Below, one piece after another: positions 36,726 through 45,931 of a stretch of DNA of 64,000 nt. Within the stretch, counting starts at the first letter, position 1, and each line of letters starts with the position of its first letter. Source of the DNA: Methylobacterium sp. E-065. GTDB lineage: Bacteria > Pseudomonadota > Alphaproteobacteria > Rhizobiales > Beijerinckiaceae. Position numbers and translations under genes: made by a program. Location: NCBI RefSeq assembly GCF_022829605.1, contig NZ_JAKSYD010000016.1, positions 33,337-97,336 on the forward strand, given 5' to 3'. The notes under the pieces are model-generated. The model was not told the DNA's origin, searched no databases, and was given only the letters and a program-made list of their open reading frames with translations.

Positions 36726-37038
36726 GACGTTCTCCCATGAGCGCCGACAGCCCTCCGCCATGACGGGCGAAGCTGAGCGATGCAGAGCGGCGCTCGACCG
36801 GGAGGCGTGAATTCGCCCAGGATGCCTACGCTCACGGTAAACGACGGAATTCCAGAAAGCCTTGGACCGGCACTCCAACCCTCCACCTCAGCCTGAGGTG
36901 ACGGAGCGCAGCGCAGGCCTCGAAGGATCCCTCCAGAAGTCGCTGTGATCCCTGGAGCCCTCCTTCGAGGCCCGCTGACGCGGTCACCTCAGGATGAGGT
37001 AGAGGGGGAGGCAATCGAGCGCTGTCGTATCCCGCGGC
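36726..37038. other. Intergenic gap with dispersed repeat
   Basis: No gene. The right side is repeat copy 2 (36882-37006); the rest shows nothing recognisable. Confidence 0.6.
36882..37006. repeat. Dispersed palindromic intergenic repeat, copy 2
   Basis: Ends CCACCTCAGCCTGAGGTG and CACCTCAGGATGAGGTAG; inner blocks gcaggcctcgaaggatccct and ccctggagccctccttcgag are close to copy 3 and more distant from copy 1. The inner blocks are themselves inverted (CCTCGAAGGA / TCCTTCGAGG), so the element can fold as a long hairpin. Confidence 0.85.
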
Positions 37039-38118
37039 CTAGGTCACCGCCCAAAGCAGCGTTTCATCGCCACGGAACACCACCACCGCCGTGTCCTCCA
37101 CCGCGACCGCCTCGGCGATGCGGTTTTCCCGCCGTTCCAGCGTCACCGTTGCCGCGTTCGGCTCCAGCCCGTGGAAGCGGGCGCCGTTGAGCGACGCGAA
37201 GGCCTCGAACCGATCGAGCGCCCCTTCCTCGTCGAACACCTGCACGTAGGTCTGGAGCGCGGAAGGCCCGCAGAACACCCCCGCGCAGCCGCAGGACGCC
37301 TCTTTGGCACCGCGGACATGCGGGGCCGTGTCGGTGCCGAGATAGAAGCAGGCCTCGCCCGAGGTCGCGGCTTTGCGCAGCGCGAGTCGGTGTCGCTCGC
37401 GCTTGGCCACCGGCAAGCAGTACAGGTGGGGGCGCAGCCCCCCCTGGAAGATGTGCGTCCGGTTGATCACGAGATGGTGCGGCGTGATCGTGGCTGCGCA
37501 CCGGCTCCGGTGCTCCCGGACCACGTCGAGGATCTCGGCCGTGGTGGCGTGCTCCACCGTCACCTTGAGGCCCTGTTGGCGGGCGAGGAGCGGGATCAGG
37601 CTGCCCTCCATGAAGGCGGCCTCGCGATCGAAGATGTCGATTTCCGGGTCGGTCGCCTCGCCGTGGATCAACAGCGGCATGCCGATCCGCTCCATGCGCT
37701 CCAGCACGGGCGCGATCCCGAGAAGGTCGGTGACGCCCGCGTGAGAGTTGGTGGTCGCGCCCGCCGGGTAGAGCTTGGCGGCGACCCAGACCTTGTCCTT
37801 GAAGCCGCGCTCGATCTCGTCCGGATCGGTGTAGTCCCGCAGGTAGCAGGTCATCAACGGCGTGAAGTCCATGCCGGCCGGCAGGGCCGCCAGGATGCGC
37901 TCGCGGTAGCCTCGCGCGGCTGCGACCGTGGTCACCGGCGGCACGAGGTTCGGCATGATGATGCCCCGGGCGAACTGCGCCGCCGTGTAGGGCAGCACCG
38001 CCTTCAGCATCGCGCCGTCGCGCAGGTGAATGTGCCAGTCATCCGGGCGGCGGATCGTGATCCGCTCGACGGTCTTCGCGTCCTGGCGCTCGGCGGGGAA
38101 CAGGTCGGCGACACTCAT
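37039..38118 (-). CDS. pyrC: Dihydroorotase (E. coli type)
   Basis: 359 residues from ATG 38118; the frame runs on to 38160 without similarity. Zinc and carboxylated-lysine motifs: DDWHIHLRDG, AKLYPAGATTNS, HGEATDPEIDIFDREAAF, TPHHLVINR and LGTDTAPH. Cyclises N-carbamoyl-L-aspartate to dihydroorotate. It lies 10 bp after pyrE on the same strand, so both pyrimidine genes form an operon. Confidence 0.95.
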   Translation of the reverse strand: MSVADLFPAERQDAKTVERITIRRPDDWHIHLRDGAMLKAVLPYTAAQFARGIIMPNLVPPVTTVAAARGYRERILAALPAGMDFTPLMTCYLRDYTDPDEIERGFKDKVWVAAKLYPAGATTNSHAGVTDLLGIAPVLERMERIGMPLLIHGEATDPEIDIFDREAAFMEGSLIPLLARQQGLKVTVEHATTAEILDVVREHRSRCAATITPHHLVINRTHIFQGGLRPHLYCLPVAKRERHRLALRKAATSGEACFYLGTDTAPHVRGAKEASCGCAGVFCGPSALQTYVQVFDEEGALDRFEAFASLNGARFHGLEPNAATVTLERRENRIAEAVAVEDTAVVVFRGDETLLWAVT

Positions 38119-38128
38119 CGCGGGCCTT

Positions 38129-38830
38129 TCAGGACTGACCGAAGGCGGAGATACCGCCATGGGCGGCGGACCACGCGGCCGGCGCGTTGAGGAAGCTCTC
38201 GACCTCGTCCAGCGTCTTCGGGTCGAAGGTGCCCATCTCCTTGGCGACGGCCAGCACGTCCCGCCACGTGGTGAGATAGTGGAGCTTGATGCCGATCTCC
38301 TGCATCAGCGCTGCGCTGTCGGGGAAGATGTCGTAGTAGAACAGCACGAAGCAGTGATCGACCTGGGCGCCCGAATCGCGCAGGGCCTTGCAGAAATTGA
38401 CCTTGCTGCGCCCGTCGGTGGCGAGGTCCTCGACCAGCAGGGTGCGGGCGCCCTCGACGATCTCGCCCTCGATCTGCGCGTTGCGGCCAAAACCCTTGGG
38501 CTTCTTTCGGATGTACTGCATCGGCAGCATCATCCGGTCGGCGATCCAGGCCGCGAACGGGATGCCGGCGGTCTCGCCGCCCGCGATATGGGTGAGCTTC
38601 TCGTAGCCGATCTCGCGCACGATCGTGGCGGTGGCGAAGTCCATCAGCGTCGAGCGCAGGCGCGGGAACGAGATGATCTTCCGGCTGTCGGTGTAGACCG
38701 GGCTCGCCCAGCCGGAGGTGAACTTGAACGGCTCGTCCTTATAGAAGAGGACCGCGCCGATCTCGAGGAACATCTTGGCCGCCTCGCGGGCGATGACGTC
38801 CCGGTCGAGGGGCAGGAAGGGGCTGGTCAT
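38129..38830 (-). CDS. pyrE: Orotate phosphoribosyltransferase
   Basis: 233 residues. PRPP-binding motif [17 protein letters not shown] (~127) and [18 protein letters not shown] (~38) are intact. Converts orotate and PRPP to OMP. It is the long form typical of alphaproteobacteria, and the first gene of the pyrE-pyrC unit. Confidence 0.95.
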   Translation of the reverse strand: MTSPFLPLDRDVIAREAAKMFLEIGAVLFYKDEPFKFTSGWASPVYTDSRKIISFPRLRSTLMDFATATIVREIGYEKLTHIAGGETAGIPFAAWIADRMMLPMQYIRKKPKGFGRNAQIEGEIVEGARTLLVEDLATDGRSKVNFCKALRDSGAQVDHCFVLFYYDIFPDSAALMQEIGIKLHYLTTWRDVLAVAKEMGTFDPKTLDEVESFLNAPAAWSAAHGGISAFGQS

Positions 38831-38970
38831 GCGGCGTGCGCGCTCCGCTTGGGTGCTCTCCGGGGCTTGAAGACCAGTCCGGTCGGAGAGAACGCGTTGA
38901 ATTGGGCCTGACCGCCCTCCTCCGCCCTGTCTCGGCCAGCGTCAACCCTGCGCCGCGCGCTATCCGCGCT

Positions 38971-39420
38971 TCACGCAGTCCTGCCAGTGCGCAGATGCGC
39001 GATGTGCCGGATGGCGAGCGCGTAGCCGTGCGTCCCGAACCCCGCCAGCACCGCCGTGGCGGCGAGCGAGATGTAGGAATGATGGCGAAAAGCCTCGCGC
39101 CGGTGGACGTTCGAGATGTGGCACTCGATCACCGGCACTTCACAGGCGTTGAGTGCGTCGAGGATCGCCACGGAGGTGTGGGTGTAGGCCCCGGCGTTGA
39201 TCACGATGCCGGCCGAGCCAACCCGGAATTCATGGATCGCGTCGATCAGCGCGTGCTCGGCATTGCTCTGGCGGCACTCGACCGTGAGCCCGAAGCCGGC
39301 AGCCGTCTCGCGGCACAGGGCTTCGACATCGGCCAGTGTTTCGTGACCGTAGATCTCCGGCTGGCGCTTGCCGAGCAGGTTCAGGTTGGGCCCGTTCAGG
39401 ACCAGGATCGTGTCGTTCAT
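38971..39420 (-). CDS. aroQ: Type II 3-dehydroquinate dehydratase
   Basis: 149 residues from ATG 39420. [20 protein letters not shown] at the N-terminus (lid Arg and catalytic Tyr), [14 protein letters not shown] (~75) and [20 protein letters not shown] (~98) are diagnostic. Third step of the shikimate pathway, as a dodecamer. No accB/accC downstream, unlike many proteobacteria. Confidence 0.96.
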   Translation of the reverse strand: MNDTILVLNGPNLNLLGKRQPEIYGHETLADVEALCRETAAGFGLTVECRQSNAEHALIDAIHEFRVGSAGIVINAGAYTHTSVAILDALNACEVPVIECHISNVHRREAFRHHSYISLAATAVLAGFGTHGYALAIRHIAHLRTGRTA

Positions 39421-39595
39421 CGTCTGCCTCGCCGCCTGAGAGGTGCGGCAAGCGCCGGCAAGACACAAGGCCAGGCTGTCATCCGACGCGAGATGTCCCG
39501 CATACGGACCCGGTGCGCGCGTCGGTCGGTTCAGATCCTTGCCCTGCGGCGCTATCCCGGACGGCGCGAGGGGACGGGACAGGGAGGACAGACGG

Positions 39596-40438
39596 ATGGC
39601 AGCATCCCGGAGCGACGCGCCCGTGGTGATCGCAGTGGCGATCACAGGCTCGGTGCCGCGCAAGAAAGACAACCCGGCCGTTCCGGTCACCGTACCCGAG
39701 CAGATCGAATCGACCCACCAGGCCTTCGAGGCCGGCGCCACCCTGTGCCACATCCATGTGCGCAACGACGACGAATCCCCCTCTTCCGATCCGGAAAAAT
39801 TCGCCGCCGTGCAGGAAGGGCTGCGCAAGCACTGCCCGGGGATGATCGTGCAGTTCTCCACGGGCGGGCGCGGCCGCGATCCGGCCGCGCGTGGCCTGTC
39901 GCTCAAGCACCGGCCCGACATGGCCTCCCTGTCCACCGGCTCGGTCAATTTCCCGACGATCGTCTACGAGAATTCCGCGAGCCTCGTGACCGATCTCGCC
40001 GGCCAGATGAAGCAGTACGGCGTGAGGCCCGAGATCGAGATCTTCGACCTCTCGCACCTGCATGGCGCCAAGCGGCTGGTGGAGGCGGGCCTGATCGACG
40101 CGCGCCCGCACGTGCAGTTCGTGATGGGCGTCCAGAACGCGATGCCGGCCGAGGAGCACCTGCTCGATATCCTCCTCGCCGAGACGCGTCGGATCCTCTC
40201 GGGGGCGACCTGGACGGCTGCCGGCATCGGCCGCAACCAGGCGGTGGTGATGGACTGGGCGCTCGCCCGCGGCGCCGACGCAGTGCGGACCGGCCTGGAG
40301 GACAACATTCGTGTCACGAAGGACCAGCTGGCAGCCAGCAATGCCGAGCTCGTCGGCCTTGCCGCCGAAGCGGTGGCACGCCACGGCCGCCGCGTCGCTA
40401 CATCCGCAGAGGCCCGCGCCGCGTTGGGCCTGGGTTAA
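39596..40438 (+). CDS. BKACE (DUF849) beta-keto acid cleavage enzyme
   Basis: 280 residues from ATG 39596 with AGGGAGG 8 bases upstream. [22 protein letters not shown], the zinc site [12 protein letters not shown] (HxH) and [15 protein letters not shown] match the 3-keto-5-aminohexanoate cleavage family. These enzymes use acetyl-CoA and Zn to cleave or exchange beta-keto acids. The substrate class is not evident from sequence. Monocistronic; diverges from aroQ. Confidence 0.9.
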   Translation: MAASRSDAPVVIAVAITGSVPRKKDNPAVPVTVPEQIESTHQAFEAGATLCHIHVRNDDESPSSDPEKFAAVQEGLRKHCPGMIVQFSTGGRGRDPAARGLSLKHRPDMASLSTGSVNFPTIVYENSASLVTDLAGQMKQYGVRPEIEIFDLSHLHGAKRLVEAGLIDARPHVQFVMGVQNAMPAEEHLLDILLAETRRILSGATWTAAGIGRNQAVVMDWALARGADAVRTGLEDNIRVTKDQLAASNAELVGLAAEAVARHGRRVATSAEARAALGLG

Positions 40439-40489
40439 TCGGGCGCGGTTCACGCCTGCGGCTGCCCCATGGAAGACGGCGTCGGATCC

Positions 40490-41010
40490 ATGCGCCTCTC
40501 GACATGCACGCCGTCCCGACGGCGACCCCTGATCGTCTGCTGCGCCGCCGCGGTCTGCGCGTTGCTGGCCGTATCCTCGGAGGCATTGGGTCAGGCCGGG
40601 CCGCCCGGTCCGGCATCGGCCGAGGCGCTCGTGAACGGGATTCAGACGATCCGCCGCGGCGACACCGTCACGAAGGTCGACCGGACCGGCAAAGGTGCGG
40701 TGCTGTGCATGCGCGGCATCCTGCAGGCGATCCGCGCCGTTGGACAGGCCTGCCACGAGGACGCCGACCCGGAATTCCAGCGGGAACTGAAAACATCCCT
40801 CGACCCCATCGATCAGTTCATCGCCGAGAACGCCCGGAACGGGACCGTCCCATCACGCAGCGGGCCGGCGGAGTGCCAACCGCGATCGGTCTGCGGCCGC
40901 GATGCGGAGATGATGTACGGGGCCTTCCGGACCGGCGCCGCCGCGGGCCTGCGCGCAGGTCGACGACCTGCTCTCGATCCCGCGCGAGCCGGTCTTGAAT
41001 CCGTGCCTGT
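40490..41010 (+). pseudogene. Secreted Cys-containing small protein with 1-base frameshift
   Basis: Not recognised as a named family. Signal peptide PLIVCCAAAVCALLAVSSEALG, then a mature domain with VLCMRGILQAIRAVGQACHEDAD and ECQPRSVCGRDAEMMYGAFRTG. After ~40944 the annotated frame turns into an Arg/Pro-rich tail with no conserved look. Dropping one G from the GGG at 40945-40947 gives a clean end (AACAQVDDLLSIPREPVLNPCL, stop at 41008-41010) and brings the mature cysteines to six, fitting disulfides. Either a real frameshift or a base-call error. The start could be the ATG at 40469 or 40490. Confidence 0.6.
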
Positions 41011-41110
41011 GAGCCGCCCGTCGCCGCCGGGACTTCGGGGCAGTGGCCGATGCAACGTCGGCTCCTTGCACCTTCTCACCGCCATCTCGGCGTGCTAACG
41101 GTCCGCCCGC

Positions 41111-41184
41111 GCGGGTGTAGCTCAATGGTAGAGCAGCAGCCTTCCAAGCTGAATACCCGGGTTCGATTCCCGGTACCCGCTCCA
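41111..41184 (+). tRNA. tRNA-Gly (anticodon TCC)
   Basis: Full cloverleaf: acceptor gcgggtg/tacccgc, D-arm gctc-aatggta-gagc, anticodon loop cttccaa (TCC at positions 34-36), T-arm ccggg-ttcgatt-cccgg and an encoded CCA end. Reads GGA and GGG glycine codons. Confidence 0.97.
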
Positions 41185-41402
41185 CGCCTGTCTCTGCCGT
41201 TAAGCACGCGCCGCGCATCCGCAGCGAGCCCGTCGGTCCGAGCCGCCGCGCAACCTCTTGAGAGCGTAGACCGGCGCTTGTACCTGTCGTTCAGGTAGCG
41301 ATGCCGAACTTTTTCGCTCTAAGCAGCAATGCTACGGCCCGCTCTCGGCGGCCGTCCGGATGTAGATTGGCGGGTCCCCCTGGTCCGGGCCGTCGCATCA
41401 TC

Positions 41403-42204
41403 ATGCGTTCCAACTACATCCCCGACGGCGACGACACGCACGCCGGCTGGCAGGTCTGCTTGGTTCAACCGCCGCGGAGTGTCGGCAGGACCGATCCAAC
41501 TGACTTGGCGGATCGGCTCGCTGCCCTGGAAGCCGACAACGCCTGCCTGCCTCGGCTGCTGGATGGAGCGGGTACGCGCGACGGCCTGCGTCACGGATTG
41601 CGCAACACAACGGCGATGATGCGCACGATCATGCACCGATCCGCCGAGAGCGCCGGCGATGTCGAGGGCTACGTGGCGCATCTCGATGGACGGTTCAGAG
41701 CCGTGATGCAGGTGCAGGCCGCCACGGATGTGCAGGGCGAGGCGGACCTGCACAGTCTCGTATCGGACGAACTGCTGTTCCACCTCGTGCGGGAAGGCGA
41801 GCAGGCTACGATCAGTGGTCCGCGGTTGCGGCTCAGGCCGAAGGCGGCGCTGGTCCTGGCCCTGGCGCTGCACGAGTTGACCAGCAACGCGGTCGAGCAC
41901 GGCTCCCTGGCCCTGCCGCAGGGGCATGTCGATGTCCGATGGCGGATCCAGCCGCCGGACGGTCCCGGGTCGGGCGAACCGATGCTTCACCTGGACTGGA
42001 AGGAGTGGGGCGGCGTCGCGGTGGCCGAGCCGGCGCGGCTTCGGCACGGAGGTCCTGTACGAAATGCTGGTCTACGAGTTCGAAGCACAGGCCGCACTCG
42101 ATTTCGAGTTGGACGGCCTGCGCTTCAGCCTGCGTCTGCCGCTCGTGCCGACGGTCGGACGCGTGATCGCGGGCGGCGATGCCGAGGCATCGCGCGATTC
42201 CTGA
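41403..42204 (+). pseudogene. HWE-family histidine kinase, frameshifted
   Basis: The phospho-acceptor box GLRHGLRNTTAMMRTIMHRS and N-box LALHELTSNAVEHGSLALPQ lie in the first frame and run to LDWKEWGGVAVAEP. The conserved next motif RRGFGTEVLYEM and the rest of the ATPase domain are in a different frame, ending at 42204. A shift of +1 or -2 near 42027-42035 would restore one ~267-residue kinase without PAS or GAF input domain. As it stands, the protein would lose its C-terminal ATP-binding part. No response regulator is adjacent. Confidence 0.75.
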
Positions 42205-42396
42205 ATCACCACCTGTCCGGAGATGTCCCCGACCTCACAGTTGTTCGATGCGCCGGCTCCGACGGGGGTCAGGTCGCCCAGTGGGATCGTGACCCGCGAC
42301 AGGTCGAGCGGCGTCGTCGGGCCGGCCGGGAAGGTCGCCTCCCAGCCCGCGCCCAGGGCCTTCGACAGCGCCACGAAGTCGGTCGACGTCGCCGCT
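42201..42396 (-). pseudogene. Remnant of an efflux outer-membrane factor (NodT-like) C-terminus
   Basis: On the minus strand RAATSTDFVALSKALGAGWEA matches the typical C-terminal end of NodT-type RND outer-membrane factors (VALYKALGGGW). The upstream part of such a gene (~450 residues) is missing: the match stops exactly where repeat copy 3 begins at 42397. The frame stays open to 42072 across the kinase remnant. It is a short similarity seen by eye. Confidence 0.4.
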
Positions 42397-42515
42397 CTCG
42401 CTGAGGCGCCGCAGCGCAGCGGAGGCCTGGAAGGATTCCCTCAGATTGCGCGGCGATCCCTGGAGCCCTCCTTCGAGGCCTGCTAGCGCGGGCATCTCAG
42501 GATGAGGGGATCGGA
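42397..42515. repeat. Dispersed palindromic intergenic repeat, copy 3
   Basis: Shares gcagcggaggcctggaagga and ccctggagccctccttcgag and the end catctcaggatgagggga with copy 2 at 36882-37006. It lies between the efflux remnant and the phosphoesterase gene. Confidence 0.85.
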
Positions 42516-42594
42516 TGGGATGGTCCCGGCATGGCAGGCGGTCGTGTACTGCGTGCAACACCATCCGGCACGACTCGCACAGCATATCGCGAGC

Positions 42595-43713
42595 TCAGGA
42601 CGCCCTCCGCAGGGTGATCCGCGTCAGCTCGGACGGGCGCCCGAGGCGGAGGGCGAAGCCGGGCCAGAGCGCGGTTCCGTTGCTGACATAGAGCAGCATG
42701 GTCGCAACCCGGTACGCGCCCGAGACGAACCCGGCATTGCCCCGTGCCACCAGCCGGTCCAGGCCGCGGATCATGCCGCCATGGGTATGGCCGGAGAGCT
42801 GCAACGCCACGCCGCGCGCCGCGCTTTTCGCGGCGTTCGCCGGCTGGTGGTCCAGCAGCACGATCGGTGCGCCCCTAGGTGCACCCGCGAGGGCGGCGTC
42901 GAGGTCCGGACCCGGGTGACCGGTTGCGCGCGCCGAGCGATCGGTGACTCCGGCCAACACCAGCGCGCCGCCCTCGCGCCGCAGGACCGTGTGGGCATTG
43001 GAGAGGATGCGGATGCCCAGCCCTGCCAGATGGCGCATCCAGCCATCGAAATCGAAAAAGTACTCGTGGTTGCCGGGCACGGCCCAGACGCCGTCTCGCG
43101 CTCGCAGGGCGCGCAACGGCTCCACGTCGTTCCGCCGGGCTTCCAGCGAACCGTCGATGAAGTCGCCAGTCACGACGATCAGGTCGACCTTGAGGTCGTT
43201 GGCGCGCGTGACCACGGCCCGCGCCCAGGCGGCCGGGAACAGGCGGCTGATATGCAGATCCGTCAGGTGCAGGATCGTGTAGCCGTCGAAGCCGGGCGGC
43301 AGGCCTGGGATCGCCACGGGGACTTCCTTCAATGGCGGCACGCGCACGGCCTGCCGCACGGCGACCGCCGCGAGGAGCACGGCCGTGAAGCCGACTGCGA
43401 GGCGCCACGCGGTCGGGATCGCCCAATCGCCGCCGGGCAGGGCCATCGACGTCAGCGCGACGAGATCGAGGGCGAGCTGCAGGGGCGCGGCCAGCGCGAT
43501 CGCGCCGAACACGCCGTTGAATAGGATCACCACCGGGCGCGGGAATTCCGGCGCGAAGACCGATCCGGAGGAGAGCCGGCTCCACAGGTGGTACTGCGAG
43601 GCGGCCAGGAGGATCGCGGCGAGGCCGAGCCGGAGCGCGAGCGGCCACGGCAGGGGCCACACCATCCGCGCGATAACGTAAATGGCGGGCAGGCTGGGGA
43701 TCAGGCGGATCAT
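42595..43713 (-). CDS. Membrane-anchored metallophosphoesterase (YaeI-like)
   Basis: 372 residues. Three or four N-terminal helices (~1-125), then a calcineurin-like domain: LHLTDLHISRL, VVTGDFIDGS, AVPGNHEYFFDFD and LSGHTHGGM carry the binuclear-metal ligands. Related YaeI/YkuE proteins are phosphodiesterases at the inner membrane, possibly acting on UDP-lipid A intermediates. The substrate is unknown. Stands alone. Confidence 0.9.
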   Translation of the reverse strand: MIRLIPSLPAIYVIARMVWPLPWPLALRLGLAAILLAASQYHLWSRLSSGSVFAPEFPRPVVILFNGVFGAIALAAPLQLALDLVALTSMALPGGDWAIPTAWRLAVGFTAVLLAAVAVRQAVRVPPLKEVPVAIPGLPPGFDGYTILHLTDLHISRLFPAAWARAVVTRANDLKVDLIVVTGDFIDGSLEARRNDVEPLRALRARDGVWAVPGNHEYFFDFDGWMRHLAGLGIRILSNAHTVLRREGGALVLAGVTDRSARATGHPGPDLDAALAGAPRGAPIVLLDHQPANAAKSAARGVALQLSGHTHGGMIRGLDRLVARGNAGFVSGAYRVATMLLYVSNGTALWPGFALRLGRPSELTRITLRRAS

Positions 43714-43826
43714 GGCCGGCTACATGGACCGGGCGGCGACCGGAAGGCAAAGCTTGCGGCCGGGTTGGCCATGGTGCCCCCTGTCTGACGCCGCCAAAGC
43801 CGACGCGCCGCACGCCCCGTGTCGGA

Positions 43827-45116
43827 TCACGCGCGGGCCAGGGCCGTCGCAAACTCCGCCTCCGGCAGATGCGCACCGCCCGTGGTCCAGACCACGTGGG
43901 TGGCGGAAACCACATCCGCCGGCGGAGTCTCAGCGAGGAACCGGTTAAGCGCGGCGAAGCCTGAGGCCGCCGAGGGTTCGAGGCGCATCCCCGCGCCCGA
44001 CCACAGCACCTTCAGCCAGCGGAACAGATCCGCGTCGGGGACCGTCACCACCGCGTCGATCAGCCTGCCGACGGTGCGGGCGACCAGCAGGGAGGCGCTC
44101 GCCACCGCCAGCCCATCGGCCGCCGTCCGGTTGTCGAGCCCAGCCTCGTAGACGCTGACGGACCGGTCGAGACCAGAGGCGAGCTGCACGAGCATGCAGG
44201 GTGCGGCCACCGGTTCCACGAAGACCGGCCGCACGGCATCGCCGAACAGCAGCGTCAGCCCGAAGGTCACGCCCCCCGGCGCGCCGCCGACGCCGCAGGG
44301 AAGGTAGACGTAGAGCGGATGCGCCGCATCGACGGCGATCCCGGCCTCGGCGAGCTGGCGCTGAAGATCGAGCGCCGCCGCCGCATAGCCAAGGAACAGG
44401 TCGACCGAATCCTCGTCGTCGACAAAATGAGCGTCGGAGCGGTCCTGGAAGGCCTCCCGCGCGGCGGCGACCGCGAGGCCGTAATCCCCCGGATGCTCGA
44501 CGACGCGCGCCCCGAGCTCGCGCAGGCGCTGCTTCTTCCAGGCCTTGGCGTCGTGTGACATGTGCACCTCGACCGCGAAGCCAAGGGCGCGGCCCATCAC
44601 GCCAACGCTGAAGCCGAGATTGCCGGTGCTGCCGACCGCGACCGTGTGGCGGGCGAACAGGTCGCGGAAGACGTCGGATGCGAACGCCGCGTAGGACAGG
44701 CCGGGCCGCAGGAGACCGGCCGCCTTAGCCAGCGTCTCCGCATAGGCCAGGACCTCGTAGACGCCGCCCCGGGCCTTGATGCAGCCGGTGACCGGCAGGT
44801 CGTGATCGGCCTTGACCCAGACGGAGCCCGGGGCGTCGCCCAGCAGGGTCCGGCTGAGGTCGGGCGCGACGGGCAGCAACGGCGAGTCGATCCTCCCATC
44901 TTCGGTGCCGTCGAACAGTTGCGCCAGGAGCGGGTCGAAGCGGCGCCAGCGCGCCTCCGCCTGGCGCATGTCGGCCTCGCAGAATGCCGACGCGGCCAAC
45001 ACCGAGGCGGCGTCCTGCCGGTGCGGATTGCGCCAGACGGTCGGCTCGGCCCGTCGCACGGGCGCCGGTATAGGTGGCTCACCGGAGGTCCCGCGCAGCG
45101 TAGCGTTGACGGTCAT
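43827..45116 (-). CDS. dsdA: D-serine ammonia-lyase
   Basis: 429 residues from ATG 45116. PLP Lys in LPVTGCIKARGGVYEVLAYAE; phosphate loop VGSTGNLGFSVGVMG; C-terminal GLDNRTAADGLAVA and VWTTGGAHLP. DsdA deaminates D-serine to pyruvate and D-threonine to 2-oxobutanoate. Downstream of a YdfG-like dehydrogenase and a tautomerase on the same strand, so probably part of a hydroxy-amino-acid catabolic unit. No DsdC-type LysR regulator is adjacent. Confidence 0.93.
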   Translation of the reverse strand: MTVNATLRGTSGEPPIPAPVRRAEPTVWRNPHRQDAASVLAASAFCEADMRQAEARWRRFDPLLAQLFDGTEDGRIDSPLLPVAPDLSRTLLGDAPGSVWVKADHDLPVTGCIKARGGVYEVLAYAETLAKAAGLLRPGLSYAAFASDVFRDLFARHTVAVGSTGNLGFSVGVMGRALGFAVEVHMSHDAKAWKKQRLRELGARVVEHPGDYGLAVAAAREAFQDRSDAHFVDDEDSVDLFLGYAAAALDLQRQLAEAGIAVDAAHPLYVYLPCGVGGAPGGVTFGLTLLFGDAVRPVFVEPVAAPCMLVQLASGLDRSVSVYEAGLDNRTAADGLAVASASLLVARTVGRLIDAVVTVPDADLFRWLKVLWSGAGMRLEPSAASGFAALNRFLAETPPADVVSATHVVWTTGGAHLPEAEFATALARA

Positions 45117-45148
45117 GGCATCGTCCTCTCGCGTGTCGGGCCCGGGGC

Positions 45149-45904
45149 TCAGCGGCCGCCCCGATGTACGACGAGGGGGCCGAAGGCTTGGCAGACCGGC
45201 ATGAGCTCGATGACGTTGATGTTCACCCGGGCCGGCCGGGTGGCGGCCCAGAACACCGTGTCGGCAACGTCGTCGGGCGTCAGCGCGTCGGCACCGTCGT
45301 AGACGCTTGCCGCACGGGTGTCGTCGCCGCGGAAGCGTACGTTGGAGAACTCGGTGCCGCCGACGAGGCCCGGGTCGATCTCGGTGACCCGCACCCGCTT
45401 GCCGACGAGATCGGCGCGCAGGTTGAGCGAGAACTGCCGGACGAACGCTTTGGTGGCCCCGTAGACGTTCCCGCCGGGATAGGGGTAGCTCGCCGCCGTC
45501 GATCCGATGTTGACGACGTGCCCGGTGTCGCGGGCGACCATCCCGGGCAGCACCGCACGGGTCACGTACATCAGGCCCTTGACGTTGGTGTCGACCATCG
45601 CCTCCCAGCCGTCGAGGTCCGCCGCCTGTGCGGGTTCGAGCCCGACCGCGAGGCCGGCATTGTTCACGAGCACGTCGATGTCGGCGAAAGCCGCGGGGAG
45701 GCCGGCGACCGCGTCCTCGACCGCCCGCCTGTCCCGGACGTCGAGTTCGAGGGCATGGACCACGTGGTCGCCGAGTTCGTCGACCAAGGCCTGAAGCCGA
45801 TCGCGACGGCGCCCGGCCGCGACGATCGTCTGTCCGGCCTGCGCGAAGCGCCGCGCGATCGCGAGGCCGAAGCCCGATGTCGCGCCGGTGACGAGAATGC
45901 TCAT
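45149..45904 (-). CDS. YdfG-like short-chain dehydrogenase (3-hydroxy acid / serine dehydrogenase)
   Basis: 251 residues. NADP-binding TGATSGFGLAIA (~6), NNAGLAVG (~85) and catalytic S-Y-K (IGSTAASYPYPGGNVYGATKAF). FVRQFSLNLRADLVG and TEIDPGLVGGTEFSNVRF closely follow YdfG, which oxidises L-allo-threonine, D-threonine, serine and 3-hydroxyisobutyrate. Lies 32 bp upstream of dsdA on the same strand and 27 bp after a tautomerase gene. Confidence 0.9.
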   Translation of the reverse strand: MSILVTGATSGFGLAIARRFAQAGQTIVAAGRRRDRLQALVDELGDHVVHALELDVRDRRAVEDAVAGLPAAFADIDVLVNNAGLAVGLEPAQAADLDGWEAMVDTNVKGLMYVTRAVLPGMVARDTGHVVNIGSTAASYPYPGGNVYGATKAFVRQFSLNLRADLVGKRVRVTEIDPGLVGGTEFSNVRFRGDDTRAASVYDGADALTPDDVADTVFWAATRPARVNINVIELMPVCQAFGPLVVHRGGR

Positions 45905-45931
45905 GTCGATCTCCTGCCCATGCCGGGGGTA

